Positions 1 through 13,139 are shown, numbered from the stretch's first letter. The stretch is DNA of 64,000 bases from Welwitschia mirabilis (GCA_051453625.1 JBOZIK010000001.1:116162262-116226261); one strand, 5' to 3'. The notes: a model not told the origin generated them from the letters alone. Translations and numbers: made by a program.

Positions 1-499
1 AATCATTTTTTCCCTTCTTCACTTAGCAACAAAAAGAAAAATTCTTCACAAGAGAAACCTGCTATCCCATGGCTTAATAGGCTTAACTAAAACCCTATCT
101 TTGACGATTACTTGCAAGGCTTAATGTAAAACATAAGCATCAACTTATCTTTTTGGAAACTTTTACAAGAGAACTTCAAATACTCTAAGCTATGGAAAGA
201 TCTAATAAGGAGAAAATAAAAATGAACTATTCCTAATAAAGTCTTCCAAGCTCTATCCATTAAAAACTTAGTTTTTAATAAGTATCTAAAATTTAAAGAT
301 CCAAGGACAGCAACTATTAGTGTTACTTTAGAGGAAAATTAAAGAATTAAGAAATCCTTAATAGATACAAAAGCCAATGTCAACATCATACCCTTTCACA
401 TTTTTCTTAGATTGGAAGTGAGAATAAAACCTACACAAATTGTCTTGGAGTTAGCTAATGCATCCATAAAAAGACCTTTAGGTATGATAAAGGACTTAG
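1..499 (+). pseudogene. Ty3/gypsy gag end and aspartic protease fragment (same family as B and C)
   Basis: This is the end of gag and the first half of the retroviral-type aspartic protease of an OTA-clade gypsy element, which would have cleaved the Gag-Pol polyprotein in virus-like particles. From about 290 the plus-strand frame reads TATISVTLEEN, a stop, then RIKKSLIDTKANVNIIP and later IVLELANASIKRPLGMIKDL. The same order occurs in the proteases at 15609-16240 and 53457-53945. The catalytic segment is DTKAN where the family has D-[TIL]-G-A-S, so the aspartate survives but the glycine is lost. The upstream words PAIPWLNRLN and SFWKLLQEN are also shared with B and C. The frame has several stops and ends in a gap. 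Assignment to the B/C family is firm; where the rest of this copy lies is unknown. Confidence 0.8.
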
Positions 500-1436
500 N
501 NNNNNNNNNNNNNNNNNNNNNNNNNNNNNNNNNNNNNNNNNNNNNNNNNNNNNNNNNNNNNNNNNNNNNNNNNNNNNNNNNNNNNNNNNNNNNNNNNNNN
601 NNNNNNNNNNNNNNNNNNNNNNNNNNNNNNNNNNNNNNNNNNNNNNNNNNNNNNNNNNNNNNNNNNNNNNNNNNNNNNNNNNNNNNNNNNNNNNNNNNNN
701 NNNNNNNNNNNNNNNNNNNNNNNNNNNNNNNNNNNNNNNNNNNNNNNNNNNNNNNNNNNNNNNNNNNNNNNNNNNNNNNNNNNNNNNNNNNNNNNNNNNN
801 NNNNNNNNNNNNNNNNNNNNNNNNNNNNNNNNNNNNNNNNNNNNNNNNNNNNNNNNNNNNNNNNNNNNNNNNNNNNNNNNNNNNNNNNNNNNNNNNNNNN
901 NNNNNNNNNNNNNNNNNNNNNNNNNNNNNNNNNNNNNNNNNNNNNNNNNNNNNNNNNNNNNNNNNNNNNNNNNNNNNNNNNNNNNNNNNNNNNNNNNNNN
1001 NNNNNNNNNNNNNNNNNNNNNNNNNNNNNNNNNNNNNNNNNNNNNNNNNNNNNNNNNNNNNNNNNNNNNNNNNNNNNNNNNNNNNNNNNNNNNNNNNNNN
1101 NNNNNNNNNNNNNNNNNNNNNNNNNNNNNNNNNNNNNNNNNNNNNNNNNNNNNNNNNNNNNNNNNNNNNNNNNNNNNNNNNNNNNNNNNNNNNNNNNNNN
1201 NNNNNNNNNNNNNNNNNNNNNNNNNNNNNNNNNNNNNNNNNNNNNNNNNNNNNNNNNNNNNNNNNNNNNNNNNNNNNNNNNNNNNNNNNNNNNNNNNNNN
1301 NNNNNNNNNNNNNNNNNNNNNNNNNNNNNNNNNNNNNNNNNNNNNNNNNNNNNNNNNNNNNNNNNNNNNNNNNNNNNNNNNNNNNNNNNNNNNNNNNNNN
1401 NNNNNNNNNNNNNNNNNNNNNNNNNNNNNNNNNNNN
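500..1436. other. Assembly gap (937 N)
   Basis: No sequence. Strand orientation of the retrotransposon remnants changes across it: plus-strand protease on the left, minus-strand integrase on the right. At least one element boundary, or a mis-join, must therefore lie inside. Confidence 0.95.
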
Positions 1437-3480
1437 CAATTGAAATGACATGAGGAACTTTAGACACAACTATGAACATAGTAGAACCATTTGTTTCCTA
1501 CCTAATAAAGCATGTAGGATATTCAAATCTAATTAAAATATTGGTCTTGAAAATTTCATAATAGGTATAGCATTATTATCCTTATAGGAACAGGCTTCTA
1601 TCCATTTGGTAACATAAGCAACACATACTAAAATGTATTAATATCCATTAAAAGATGGAAAGATTCTTGGAAATTAATGCCTCATATGTTAAAATTTTTC
1701 ACAACTAAAATAGGATTCAAAGATATCGTGTTCTTCCTATTAATACTTCTATGTTTTTCATATGATTTATAGAAAATATATGAGTCTTTAAAGATGGTAG
1801 ACCAATAAAATACAAATTAAAAGATATGGGCACATGTTTCTTAATGATATGACCTATGAACATTTTAAATTTTATTTTGAGGAATGCATCTTTAAATGAT
1901 TTGGTGCTAATAATATTTAAAAAATTGGGATCATTTCAAAAGAAATATTTAAGATGAGTTACAAATTTTCTTTTATCATTAAGAATCTAATAAGAGGGTA
2001 TAATTCTAGAGGTAAGATAGTTAGCAATATTATCATACTAGAGTAATTTAGAAATAAAGAAGAGAGACTCATCAGAAAATGAATCATTAATATAAGTGAT
2101 GTTTTGCAAGTCCTTATAAGAGATATAAGACAACTAATTGGCAACAATTTTATCAAAACCCATCTTGTCCTTAATTTTAAGGCCAAATATTTGAAGTAGA
2201 AGAACCCATATGATAAGTCTAAACTTGACATCTTTCTTGACAAAAAGATACTTAAGTGTTGAGTGGTTGATATAGATAATAACCTTAGATTCTAAAAGGT
2301 AATATAACTTTTCTATAGTAAAAACATTTCTAGGAGCTCCTTCTTAGTAATAGTATAATTAAATTAGTTATTATTTAGGGTTTTACTAGTAATAGTATAT
2401 GGACATTAATTTTATCTCTATTCTTTAACCTAAAATAGCATCAACTGCATAGTTACTTACATCACACATAAGCTTAAAGAGTAGTAACTAGTTAAGTGTT
2501 TAGATAATAGATGTAAAATTAATTTTGTCATAGTTTTATCAAATGATTATTAACATTTATGGGTCCACTAAAAGGAATATCTTTAATAAAATATCACATA
2601 AAGATTCAGCAATTTTTCTAAAGTTATCAATAAATATTTGATAGTATCTAATATGCTTAAGAAAATATCTAACATCTTCAACTTCTTATTGGATAACTAG
2701 GAACATAATCAAAGACACTTTTGTAGGGTCTACTTGGATTCTACCCTTGGAAATGATGTGGCCTAATATAATACCTTTATTCATCATAAAGTTCCACTTT
2801 TTCTAATTTAGAAATAAATGTTTTTTAGTATATCTAATAAGAAAAAGATTATAATTGTTGAGATAATTCTTAAAATATATTTCATGTATTAAAAATTCAT
2901 TCATAAATATTTTAAACAAGTTTCTAAGAGATCAGAAAAAAAAAATTCTAGCACACAATGTTGGAAGGTAGTAGGTACATTATAATGTTCAAAGGAAATT
3001 CATTTATTGGCAAAAATTCCATATAAATAAGTGAAAGTAGTGTTTTATTAGTTCTCAAGAGCAATTATAATCTTATTGTAACCTAAGTAGTCATCCAAAT
3101 AAATAGTAAAATGGGTGACTAGATAATTGTTCAAGTATTTGATTAGAAAATGACAAAGGTAAATAATCCTTCTTAGTCATAACATTATGTTTCCTATATT
3201 TTATACACATTCTTTACTTCATAGTAGATTCAATATGGATAATTTCATTGTGTTCATTACATATTCATGTAAATGTAGCCTTTTTAACTATTATTTTAAT
3301 TGGGATCACCTAGTTACTATCAGAGATAGGATAGATACTGCCATTATCTAAGACTTTAATCATCTTATTTTTTATAACTTCCTTTAATATTAACTCTTTA
3401 TTGGGATTAGATGCTTATTTTAGCATTATCCTCAAGATAGATGTGATGCATGTAAATATTAAGATCAATACTCCTAATTT
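1437..3480 (-). pseudogene. Ty3/gypsy pol remnant of element A (RT, RNase H, integrase)
   Basis: Degraded pol read on the minus strand from high to low coordinates. The pre-RT linker shows CMHHIYLEDNAKIS near 3450. RT follows with words matching FLDGYSGYNQI near 3090-3060 (seen as YLDDYLGYNK) and TTFTYLYGIFANK near 3010. The RT to RNase H connection near 2750-2580 reads GIILGHIISKGRIQVDPTKV, then VRYFLKHIRYYQIFIDNF. The RNase H end near 2230-2140 reads FRLIIWVLLLQIFGLKIKDK, then VANQLSYL. The integrase core near 1640-1590 reads YILVCVAYVTKWIEA, with Ala where the first catalytic Asp belongs. The order RT, RNase H, integrase and the wording place it in the OTA clade. It has an extra segment before RT that B and C lack, so it is a different lineage. 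Stops and frameshifts throughout make it inactive. Confidence 0.85.
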
Positions 3481-5162
3481 TTGATAAAGTTCATCATATA
3501 TGTTACTTGTGATTTTTCAAACAGTTGAGTAATGCATCCTTTTAAGTAGAAGATAGAATTAAAATAATCACTATAACATAATTTAAGTAAGCATATTTAA
3601 GGTTATTGGATAAAGGTTTTAACTCTATAATAGGTTACCTTTATAGGTAATAATTGATTCTAGTTTACATGAAGAAGAGGATTCAAATATATCATGAGAA
3701 CAAAAAATGATTTAGATTTTATAATTTTAACTACCATTACTCCACTTCATTCAATATTCCTAGGATTAGATTCTAGGGACATGGGAGCTCATCTTCTTCT
3801 TATTTATTAAGTGTCTTAATGATTTTAGTAGTATCTTAGTTTAATTATTACATACTTTATTCAATTATTTATAAGATAGAATAGGTTTGTTGATTGGAAT
3901 TTTATTGTATATTATTGATAAGGTAGTATTAGGGCTTTATGATCTTATTAATTACATCTTTTAATAAACTTAAAGAGAATTGTTGAGATTTAAGAGTTGA
4001 AGGCCATTAATTAAAGGATGGAGAATCTAAGTTAAGAGAAATGGTAGAAGACAAATACTCAAAATTCTTTTGATAAGATGAAGAACCTTTATACTCACAA
4101 TTATAAAAGTAAAATAGAGGTGGTTTATCACATGTAGAAGTGTAAGGATTTTAAGTGATTTATGAAGGAAAATCTAAGTATTAACACTAATGGTTATTAC
4201 CTATAATTTACTTAGGCTAAGAATTGAATGAAATATAATTTTATGATTTTGGATGAAAGATTAAGCATTATAATTCATGTTGAGAGGTTTGATGAAATCT
4301 ATCATCAAGTGTTCATTACAAGTTCATGAAACATAAGAATATAGTCAGTAAAAGTAATTTTTTTAAATGCACATGGTATGTGAATAAGATTTAAGATGAC
4401 ATAAATTTTTTATTCACTAAATATAAAGGAATACTAATGCAAGAAGTTAGTGGCACCAATCATTAAGGGAAGATGGGAATACGAGTTATTTAGCATAAAA
4501 TAATTTTAGTAAAAGATAAAAATACAACTCTTAGAATAACTAACAGTTTAGAAAAATTAGTGACTATGGCTAACTGATAAGTTAGAATTGAATGCAAATA
4601 ATAAGAAGGACTAATACAAGAATAAAAAACTACATTGTAATGAAGTGAAATAAGTAAAAATGCAAAAATAAAAATGCATATAATAAAGCACTTCCTTGAA
4701 ATATTGCTAATGATGACCTTATTTAAAATTTATCTTTAAGTATGTAGTAAGGAAGTTACTTGAGATAGAAAAGAAAAGATAAAAGAGAAGAGATGGTAGA
4801 AGAGAATGTGACTAAAATAAAGAAATTATTTGTTATTTTTCTTGATGTCTTTTCTTCAAACATGCAAAATACTAGCCCCTATAAGAAAATTTGATATACT
4901 ATTCATGATAATATTTGCAAGAAAAATAAAAATTAAAATAAAATAAAAATAAAAAGAGAAAAATAAAAAAATAAGTTACTATATCAGGTCCTGTTGATCA
5001 AATGCTAGGCATGATCAACATCAATCCACTTGTTATAAAAAGGAAAAAGAAAAAGAAATTGAAAAATTGAAAAAATAACAAGAAAAAGAAAAGGAAAAAG
5101 AACTAAAAAGGGATATAAAAATATAAATTTTTTGCTTTCCCACTATAGCTACCATGTCACTA
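3481..5162 (-). other. Unassigned interior of element A, between RT and PBS
   Basis: About 1.7 kb between the pre-RT linker and the primer binding site. This is where gag and protease would lie in a complete element, but it is too short for both and I cannot recognise either in any frame. Positions 4913-5106 are an A-rich, GAAAAA-like low-complexity tract. The simplest reading is that gag and protease were deleted or have decayed beyond recognition. Confidence 0.5.
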
Positions 5163-5180
5163 TCCCCAAAAATAGTGCCA
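5163..5180 (-). other. Decayed primer binding site of element A
   Basis: On the minus strand this reads TGGCACTATTTTTGGGGA. OTA-type gypsy elements commonly carry TGGCGCCGTTGCCGGGGA here, the complement of a tRNA-Asp 3' end. Twelve of 18 bases match, and five of the six differences are C to T or G to A, the pattern expected from methyl-cytosine decay. It fixes the orientation of A: the 5' LTR should lie to the right. Confidence 0.65.
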
Positions 5181-6719
5181 AAACGTTATTTATAGTAAAA
5201 TATAGATATGCATATATTTGTTACTAATATATAGTAATAAGTAAGATTATCCTAGGGATACAAATGTTGTATGATTAAACCCAACTTTCACCAATAAAAC
5301 TAGGACTTCCATTTGTAATATAGTTTAAATGCCATTCTCCCATAGGAATAGATGTGATGAATTATCAATTAAAGCAAGAACAATAAAAATGAATGTAACT
5401 AACTAAAATTCATAATACAACTAAGCATGAAACATAGCATTGATACTAAAATAATAACTTCAAGAAAATAATAATTCATTAATTAAATTCATATCACTTT
5501 TACTCTACATTAAGCATAATGGCATAATCTCATCCAATATAGAAATGAGGTTCATGTAGTTCTAGCTCAAGCACAGTGGCACAATCTCATTCACCATAGA
5601 TATGAGGGTGATGTCACTAAGCCACTTAGCCTTCATAGTAAGAATCATAAGCATGAAAAGTAGAAGTCTTCCAAGATATATTAAGTAAAGATTAAGGTTA
5701 CACAAGCTAGGGTAAAAAGGAGAATTATCATAAGATCTTTAAGTACTGGCATGCCTTATCTAATCTCAAGCATAACAAGTGTGAAATAATTAACACTTGT
5801 TATCAAAATAAGGCACTAAGAAAATAACATGTAGCATTTTATTATTAGATAAGTAAAATCATACAATCTATGGAAAGTACTCATGTTAATTCAAGAAGTA
5901 TCATGCTAGCTTAAAAGCTAGCTCATCCCTAATAAAAGGATTAGTAAGAATACATGATTAAAGCTTTAATAATCTCTTGTATAATATGACTAGTAATTTT
6001 AAATGAAGTTGAATGAGACATTTATAGGACAAGTTAGGATTTTTCAATTAGCATTTCTAAGGATTAATGAGTTCATTCTTTAGAATACCCTAAGTGTACA
6101 TGTTGTCCTTTAGTCATGGGGCCAATTTGAGGGCTTTTATTATAAAATATTATTCATTTATCATCTACTTTTAGAAATTCTCCAAATGAAATTCTTACAT
6201 TAAAAAGATTTAGCAAGATAAGAATGAACCCATTCTATGCATAGTAACTAGTTTTGCCACTTCTAGAACTAGTGTCATTACCAATATTAGTTGGTTTGGC
6301 TCGCCTTCATTTTCTCCCATAATAATTCAAATGACATAAATATCCTACAAATAATAGTGTTAAGATAGGTTATTAGTAAAACTGAATTCTCATGATCTTA
6401 ATCATAATAAATGCATAAAAGAAATATAATAATTAATTAATTGTGCTAACAAGGCATATATTTCTTAATGTGAATGTGAATTTTTGCATGTTATCATACA
6501 TTGAATATGATATTATAAGGAGGAAATATTTAAGAATTTCATCTTTATGAGTTTTAATCAAGTCTAGATTTTTTTAGCTTTTTTATGAAATTATTTATCA
6601 TTACATTGAAAACGTATAACTTTATATCCATATTTTTAAAGAACATTTTTCCTACTCAATTTCTATAGTTACTTAGGATATTATAGGTGGATAAGAATGG
6701 TATTCTTAAGATAAGACAA
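5181..6719 (-). repeat. Probable 5' LTR and flank of element A
   Basis: Lies immediately upstream, in minus-strand terms, of the decayed primer binding site, so it should contain the 5' LTR. It has no coding signal. I cannot place the LTR start because the partner LTR is not in the window. Near 5520-5600 two similar phrases about 60 bp apart (GGCATAATCTCATCC and GGCACAATCTCATTC) form a weak direct repeat. The right part may be unrelated flanking DNA. Confidence 0.4.
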
Positions 6720-8119
6720 AATATGAGAATTACCAAACTTAGAGGGAAGGGGTGGATGAGTTTAAACAATTAAAAAGAAAACTAATAATTAAAATTCACA
6801 ACTAAAAACCTTATTAATTTATGTCTTTTCTCAAATTGAGTATGTTCATGCACATGTTGTAAATTTTCTTCATACCTTCAGATATCCCTAACCTATAATA
6901 AATAGTGATTTTGAAGAATCACCACTCTTACATATAAATGAGATATCCCTCATAAGGAAGCATCCTCTTCCTCTTAAGGACTATAATAAAAAAATAGCTA
7001 AAAGTTCTTAAAAATAATTATTGAATCTCAAGAAGCATATTTGAATTAACCTTTTAAATTTCTAAGCAAGGAACCCTAGAAATAGAGAGATTTAGATAAA
7101 AGTATGTAAATTGGAACAAGAAATTATACAAATACAATAGTCTAATAATAAATTGCTAATAACTCCAATTCAAGTAAAATAATCCTAAAACAATGAAACA
7201 TGTGTAGTAGATCCAATTCTCATTGAATGTAGTCATTTAACAAAATCAAATAATAAGGCTATAATAGGGGATGAGCTTAGATCATAAGGTATCTTTAGTA
7301 ACAGTGATTATCTATCAATTTCATATGATTTTATCATGTTCAATTTTAATAAATCATAATTGATTATTTTTATGTCTTTTATGTTCATGATGTATTCTAG
7401 TTAGTTAACCTAAATAAATAATCAATTAAATTAATTAATGCTATCTAATGGCTATAAATAGATATTTTTTCCCTAATGATTATTTCTTAATTACATTAAT
7501 TTTTGGGATAGATGTATAAAGTATGATAGGTGTCATTCTTAGGTAGATGTCTTTCATAAGATAGACATCTATAATAAAACTACCTAGATTTTCATAATCT
7601 TTTAACTACTATTTCTCTAATCCTTTAATATCAATAATTTTATGTGCATAACCTACTTAGTTCCTTGGAAAATGAATAAATCATTGTTGTCATATTGTTG
7701 GCAAAAATTGACTTTTATCATCTATTTTAATTTATCATATACATATTCAATCAATTCATTTAGTATAAATGGATTTTAATTAATAGATGTCTTCCTTTAG
7801 TTGTAGGTTTAAATTAGCATAGGTGTCTTCTAGTTTATAAACATCTATCAAGTATAGGTTTCTTCTATTTTACAAATGTCTATTATCAACTTTGTCCAAA
7901 TTTAATGGGCTCTAAATTAAAGCATCTTTAGTATTATAGCATCATGAGTCTCTTGTTAAAATCATGCATTTTTTCTTAAATCTCAAATTTTAAAGTTAGT
8001 GGTCTTTATTTGCACTTGAAGTGTACTATTAACTTAAGAAATGTCTTCAATATCCTATCTGCACATAAAACACATTGCATGTGATAAGTAACATCATTAA
8101 AACTAGAATTTTACCAATG
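6720..8119 (-). repeat. SIRE-like copia LTR, subfamily B (element G, 3' LTR)
   Basis: This 1.4 kb block aligns along its length with 59314-60694. Shared phrases include AGATAAAAGTAT, TAGTCTAATAATAAA, GGATGAGCTTA and TTAGTTCCTTGGAAAATGA (similar in the other copy). The right edge, CCAATG before a purine-rich tract on the minus strand, corresponds to the CCAACA end of the other copy, so the LTR begins TGTTGG on the minus strand. The left edge has the CTTAGAGGGAAGGGGTGGATGA phrase seen near the 3' end of many plant copia LTRs. No primer binding site is visible to the left, while a polypurine tract sits to the right, so this is a 3' LTR. Confidence 0.75.
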
Positions 8120-8805
8120 ATCTCCATTTTTTAATGATATCCAAAACTTGGCAATTGCTATTATTACAAGCTTTAATAACTATAGCTAAGATATCACAAA
8201 AAAAAGCATAAATTTGAGCTATTACACTATCTAGTACAAAAATAAAATATTAAATGATCCCAACATGAGCATATTGGAAATTTAATAACTAAGATCATAG
8301 TAAAAAGTCTCAAATAATTTTCAATATGCTATAATAAGTAATAAAAAATGCAACATAACGATGACAAGTATATAGTCTAGTAAAAACAATAAAGTAGATC
8401 TATCAAATGATACATGTGTGCAAAAATCACAAGTAATCATTAAGAATGATATCACTCATAAGAATGATTAGCCAACACCTCATCTCCAACTTCCTCTAAA
8501 CTCATTCAAGTATTTATAAAGAATTTCAACCTTCTTTCTCTTTTTAAACATCAATAATACCTGGTCACTATAAGCTAACTCACTAGTGTAATGATCTCTA
8601 TATTTTGTATTGTCACTACTATTATCACTATCATGAGTAATGAAAGTCCAAATTTTATATGATGATGATGATGTGAAAGGTGGAGTGTATCGTTATTATG
8701 ATAATCCCTAAAATAATTCTCTATGATCCTATAATATCTATCTTTTCATATCAACATAAGTATGAGAGGTGATGAATATGCCCAAGAAACTAATAATAAC
8801 AACTA
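8120..8805 (-). other. 3' region of copia element G with polypurine tract
   Basis: Minus-strand sequence just upstream of the LTR. AAAAAATGGAGA at 8121-8132 (minus strand) is a good polypurine tract for plus-strand priming. The block from about 8440 to 8805 is homologous to 10200-10560, sharing phrases such as GATGATGATGTG-like runs, AGAGGTGATGAATATGCC and AACTAG. This shows both are 3' regions of the same copia family. I see no open frame. The homology stops at about 8805, where another LTR begins. Confidence 0.6.
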
Positions 8806-9890
8806 GAGTAAAATTGAAATTCCTAATTAAGAAATCCTAGCAAAGAAGATAATTTAAATATTATGTACTATAATGAATTAAATTAGCAATCTAATAATTC
8901 TACAATGAAATATAATAAAGATGTAAAGAAGGAACAACAAGGATGAAATAATATCATGTCGATGGATTCTTGAGTTCTCCTTGTCATCCACAAAGATTCA
9001 AGATTAGAGTTTTGTAGTAGTGGAAGTAATAAAAATTATGAAATGTCTTTAGAAAAGGATTTTCTTCATTAAGAATAAAAAATTTCTTCTTGTTTAATGC
9101 TAATCATCTATTTGAGTAACCCTTTCCTCTTCACTCTTTTTGCCTTTTATTCTTGAGAGGTCTTCTTAGATTTTATCTTAATAATATAGTTATTGGAAAT
9201 ATTTAAATGTAGTGTAATGGCTAAAAATAGCTAATATTTATTTGATCAATGGTTATTTAATTTTTTATTAGTTTTTTAGGATATACGTCTTTACTATAGT
9301 AGACATCTTTAACTTAAAAGATGTATTCAAACTAGCTTTAAATGACCATGTCTCTAATCTTTGGACATCAAGAATTCATCATGTAAAACTTGTCTAATTC
9401 CCTAGAAAATTAATAATTAATCTTGACATAACTATCCTTTATCACCTTTTTTAATTCAGTATATATGTCTCTAATTCAATGAATATCTTTCATTATTTGA
9501 TGTAGTATTAGACTTCTTCTATAGGATAGTTTTTTTTTACCTATCTTAGCTTCATGATTTAGCCTAGAAATTTTCATTGTAGTAGACATTTTTCACCTTT
9601 ATCAACTTCAAATTTAGCCTAAACATATTCATTGGTATAGATGTCTTTATACTACACATCTTTAGCCTTTAAGACATCTTTGATCAATGTTTTTATACTC
9701 CTTGAATTTTGAGGCAAAGCTTTTATGATATTTAGCTTTATGAGTATATCTTGTTCAATTTCTTTGGCCTTGATTTTTGGTTAGTTTAATCCTTATTTTT
9801 AGTTTGTATGCTCTCTAATATCTTGTGCACATATTATACACATTATATTTGATAAGTGGAATCATCAAAATGGGGATTTTATCAATAATA
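8806..9890 (-). repeat. SIRE-like copia LTR, subfamily A, 3'-truncated (element E)
   Basis: Closest relative in the window is 40184-40980, sharing TTTGAGTAACxCTTTCC, TAGACATCAAGAATxCATCATGTAAA and CATCTTTGATTAAA-like phrases. It is related but clearly distinct from the 6720-8119 and 59314-60694 copies. The right edge is followed by TTCCCCTTTTTG, on the minus strand CAAAAAGGGGAA, a polypurine tract directly before the LTR start. Relative to the other copies about 330 bp of the LTR 3' end is missing at the left, where it abuts the 3' region of G. Confidence 0.7.
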
Positions 9891-11371
9891 TTCCCCTTTT
9901 TGATGATTTTTAAACTTAGTAAATCTTAGTAGTGTAATCATGTTTTGTTGTACTTGAGATATTAAAAATTCAAAATAAGTTAAAATGTATCACATAAGCC
10001 ATTTAAAAATAAAAAAATAAGATCATTGAAAAAATATGTTTGCTATTCATTTAAAGATAGCAAATAAAATGTATTACTAACATATTAGATTATTAGATAT
10101 ACTACAAAGAAGTGTGCATAATAATTTGCACTTGAATGCAAAATAAAAGTTTAAAAAATAATCAGAAAAAATCATGTATATCAAAACATAAAAGTAAGTA
10201 TCAACTATCATATTACTCGCAAGACATTCAACCACCCATCTCAAGTCCATGTCCTCCAAACACACACAGTATGTCCACTTTGATTTATCATCTTATTAAT
10301 CTTTTTGGATAATACAAATATAACTAATTACTAAGATCTAAATCACTAGTGTAATAAATGCCATCTTGAGCTTCATTACTATCATCATAATTTTCTTTAG
10401 TAGCAAAAGTCTAGATGATATAAGATTAAGATGATATAAGTGGTGTATGCCATTTCCATTATGATCATCATGATGCCTCACCATAAACTTAGGAGGGTTA
10501 TCTCCTCACACTAGTATATGTATAAGGGGTGATGGATGTGCCAAAAAAAACTAGCAATGGTAATCTCAATAAAACCATATAGAGAGGATAGAGTTATATT
10601 AAGTTATGGTGTATGAGTCGGAATTGTGAGTAATGGTGATGGTGATGAAGGGTAAGATAATGATGGTATGTAAGGTGATAATGATGACTATGTGGAATAA
10701 TAAATAAGAAGCTTACAATGAGGCCTATAGGAAATAAGGAACTAATCAAGCTATTTGAGTTTACTTGCTACTTTTGAGCCTATGAGAGACCTTGGTGCTT
10801 TTCCTAAATGTGTGACTGCTCTTCTATTGACTCTAAAGTATTTAAATCCTTCACTCTACTTGAGCCTTAGGCTTTAGTATAAGCTATTTATGGTTTTTAT
10901 ACCCCAAACTCCTCTTGTAAGTTAGACCATCTGGAAGTTCACATGGAGTATTAATTCCTTATGAATTCCTCCCCCTTACTGGTTGCAAACCTTTATTTTT
11001 TAATATCAATAAATTTCTACTAATAGTTTCTACTACTTTTGTAATTTCGCTAATATCCTTCTTAATAGATGAGGAATTATGAGTAGCTATAGAATGGAGT
11101 CTTTAAAAGTATGCCTTAAAAGGCCTTCTATTTATTCCTTTCCCTACTTAAATTGTACATGCTACTTTTCATTAAAGTTTGAAAGTAGCTTCTTTGGATA
11201 AATAAGATTAACCTATGGACTTGATATAATGACATTACTATATAACTCAAACCTAACCCTTATAAAACATGGTAATGATATACCTATATAGTATAAAATC
11301 AAGATTAATTTTAACCCCTATAATTAGGTAGTATATTATAAATATCTACATAAGATTACCTACAGATGCCT
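9891..11371 (-). other. 3' region of copia element E
   Basis: Begins with a polypurine tract (9891-9902, minus strand). The rest is homologous to 8440-8805 and to the 3' region of D: the block near 11270-11350 matches 41615-41690, and the AAAAGGCCTTCTATTTATxCC phrase near 11130 matches 41450. It is therefore the long non-pol region between RNase H and the 3' LTR of a SIRE-like element. No open frame longer than chance is present. It is cut at 11371 by the LTR of element B. Confidence 0.6.
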
Positions 11372-12519
11372 TGTTGCAATACCAATTTGTAGGATTTTGA
11401 TGGTATATTTTGAGTACTTTAGCAAGACATCTATACAGATTAGGTTGCAATTCTAATGATTATGAAAAATTGATACGATGTTCACTGAAACATGTAATTC
11501 TTAGCATATTTTAAGGTATCTTAGACTTATTTTAATTCTTCATGTCTTGAATGAAGGATTAACAATGTGCAAGATTGCATTCTCTTAAGTTACAAGGATA
11601 AAGAAGTCTGTTATTTCCTTGGTAGTTAGGACAATGCTACTATTGATATGGACTAAAGATATAGAGTTAACCACAAGGCCTAAACCTGATGGATCACTTC
11701 TTGTTGTAAAGTATCATCCTTAGTGTCATATCCATGATAAGAAGGATGACATCCATTTTGTATGGATAGAAAGAATTATCTTTGTAATGGGATCATATGG
11801 CTTATGTGAGTTGCTAGGACTTCTTCTTCAACTTTTAGGGTTTTACTTCTAGAACTTCAATGTAAAACTATAAATACCCCGTCTTTTCTTTACTTTTATT
11901 TTCCTAATTTTTACTAGATATTCTTATGATAAAATATTGAAGGATAATAGATTCATCCATTAGCTACAGAGAGAAGATTACCTTAGTGTTAGGCTAAGTA
12001 TCCTCCATTGAGGTGCTACTACTTTGTTATAAGTGGATGTTAAATTGATGACTAATTTAAGAACTCTTTTCATTTTTGTTATGTAAATGTCCCTTATGGT
12101 TTAAGTTAATTATGGTTTAGTGATATTTTCATAGTTTACTTATAGCATAAGGTAATCATCTTTTAAGGTTGACTTAGTCATTTTAGATCTTGTATTGCAC
12201 TCCATTTTATTTCATTTTTCATATTTTCATTTTTCATATTTTATTTAGAATATCTTATGGATTGGAATTTAAATAGACTCATTACACTTACATTTCATCC
12301 ATTTTCATTTCATCTTTCATCTTGCATTATGTTTGCATTATTAAGAAAAAAGACTAAAATATGTTATGAAATAAATTATCTATTTTTAGCCTAGTTTCTT
12401 CAATGGATTACAACATTTAAGTTGACTCCTATTTATACTAATGTGTGTTTTTTTGCAATTATTATGATTTATAGGTTTTGTCTAAGGACTCAAAGATTGC
12501 AAAAATTCACACTGCAACA
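11372..12519 (+). repeat. 5' LTR of element B
   Basis: Starts TGTTGCAATACCAATTTGTA and ends TTCACACTGCAACA, giving the TGTTG/CAACA inverted ends of this family. The first 250 bp align with 29025-29276. The last 600 bp align with the solo LTR at 31463-32712, sharing AGAAATTCTTATxATAA, ATTCATCCATTA and CCTTCATTGAGGTGxTxxT phrases. The minus-strand LTRs of C belong to the same family. Confidence 0.85.
11869..11876 (+). promoter_or_regulatory. TATA box of the B LTR promoter
   Basis: TATAAATA followed by CCCC within the LTR. The same CTATAAATACCC context occurs on the minus strand in the 5' LTR of C (57007-57014), so this is the conserved U3 promoter core of the family. Confidence 0.6.
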
Positions 12520-13139
12520 TATTGGCATGAGTTCTAGTAAGGACCATAAAGAGTTAGAGGATTGTCACTATTGAGATAAGTGCCTTAAATTTCATTTTAA
12601 ATTATCAATTTAAAATAGTACTACAGTTTTTCTTCTAGTGTAGTAGATTTATTTTGGTTATTTTTATTTTTCATAGCTTAAAAAAACCATTATCATTCCT
12701 TCAATCATCCCCACGACACTGCAAATGATAGTAAAAGATTTTCAAATTTTTTTTTTTTTTTTGTAAAAACTTTCTTTCTTGTAGTAGTAGTAAAAGATAC
12801 TGTCATGCCATTCTTATTACAAGGTAAATGATAGTCTATCTTTCTAGTTATGGTAATTTCTCTCTATCTCCCTAGTTACAGAAATTTGTTAGATTTTAAT
12901 TTTCTATTGTTTTGATATCATTCCTCTTATTGTCACCATGATTAGGTGGATGATTATCAGCTATTTCTGATTTTAATTTTTTTAATCTATCTAAATTATG
13001 CAAGGACATGGTGAATTATAGTAAAAATAAGAACTATTAGAGAAAGTGGAACTTCATTGAGGAAAATATTAGAGAATAGTTATTCAACTTTGAGAAAAAT
13101 CACACACTCTAGGTATGCAAATTATAAGAATTGAAGAAA
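12520..13139 (+). other. Leader of element B with decayed primer binding site
   Basis: Untranslated leader between the LTR and gag. Right after CAACA the sequence ATTGGCATGAGTTCTAGTAA replaces the TTTTGGGGTTGTTGTTGGGG seen in C, a heavily decayed primer binding site. The following AGAGTTAGAGGATTGTCAC matches the C leader (AGCTAAGAGGATTGTCAC). Positions 12730-12765 are T-rich. No coding signal. Confidence 0.55.
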
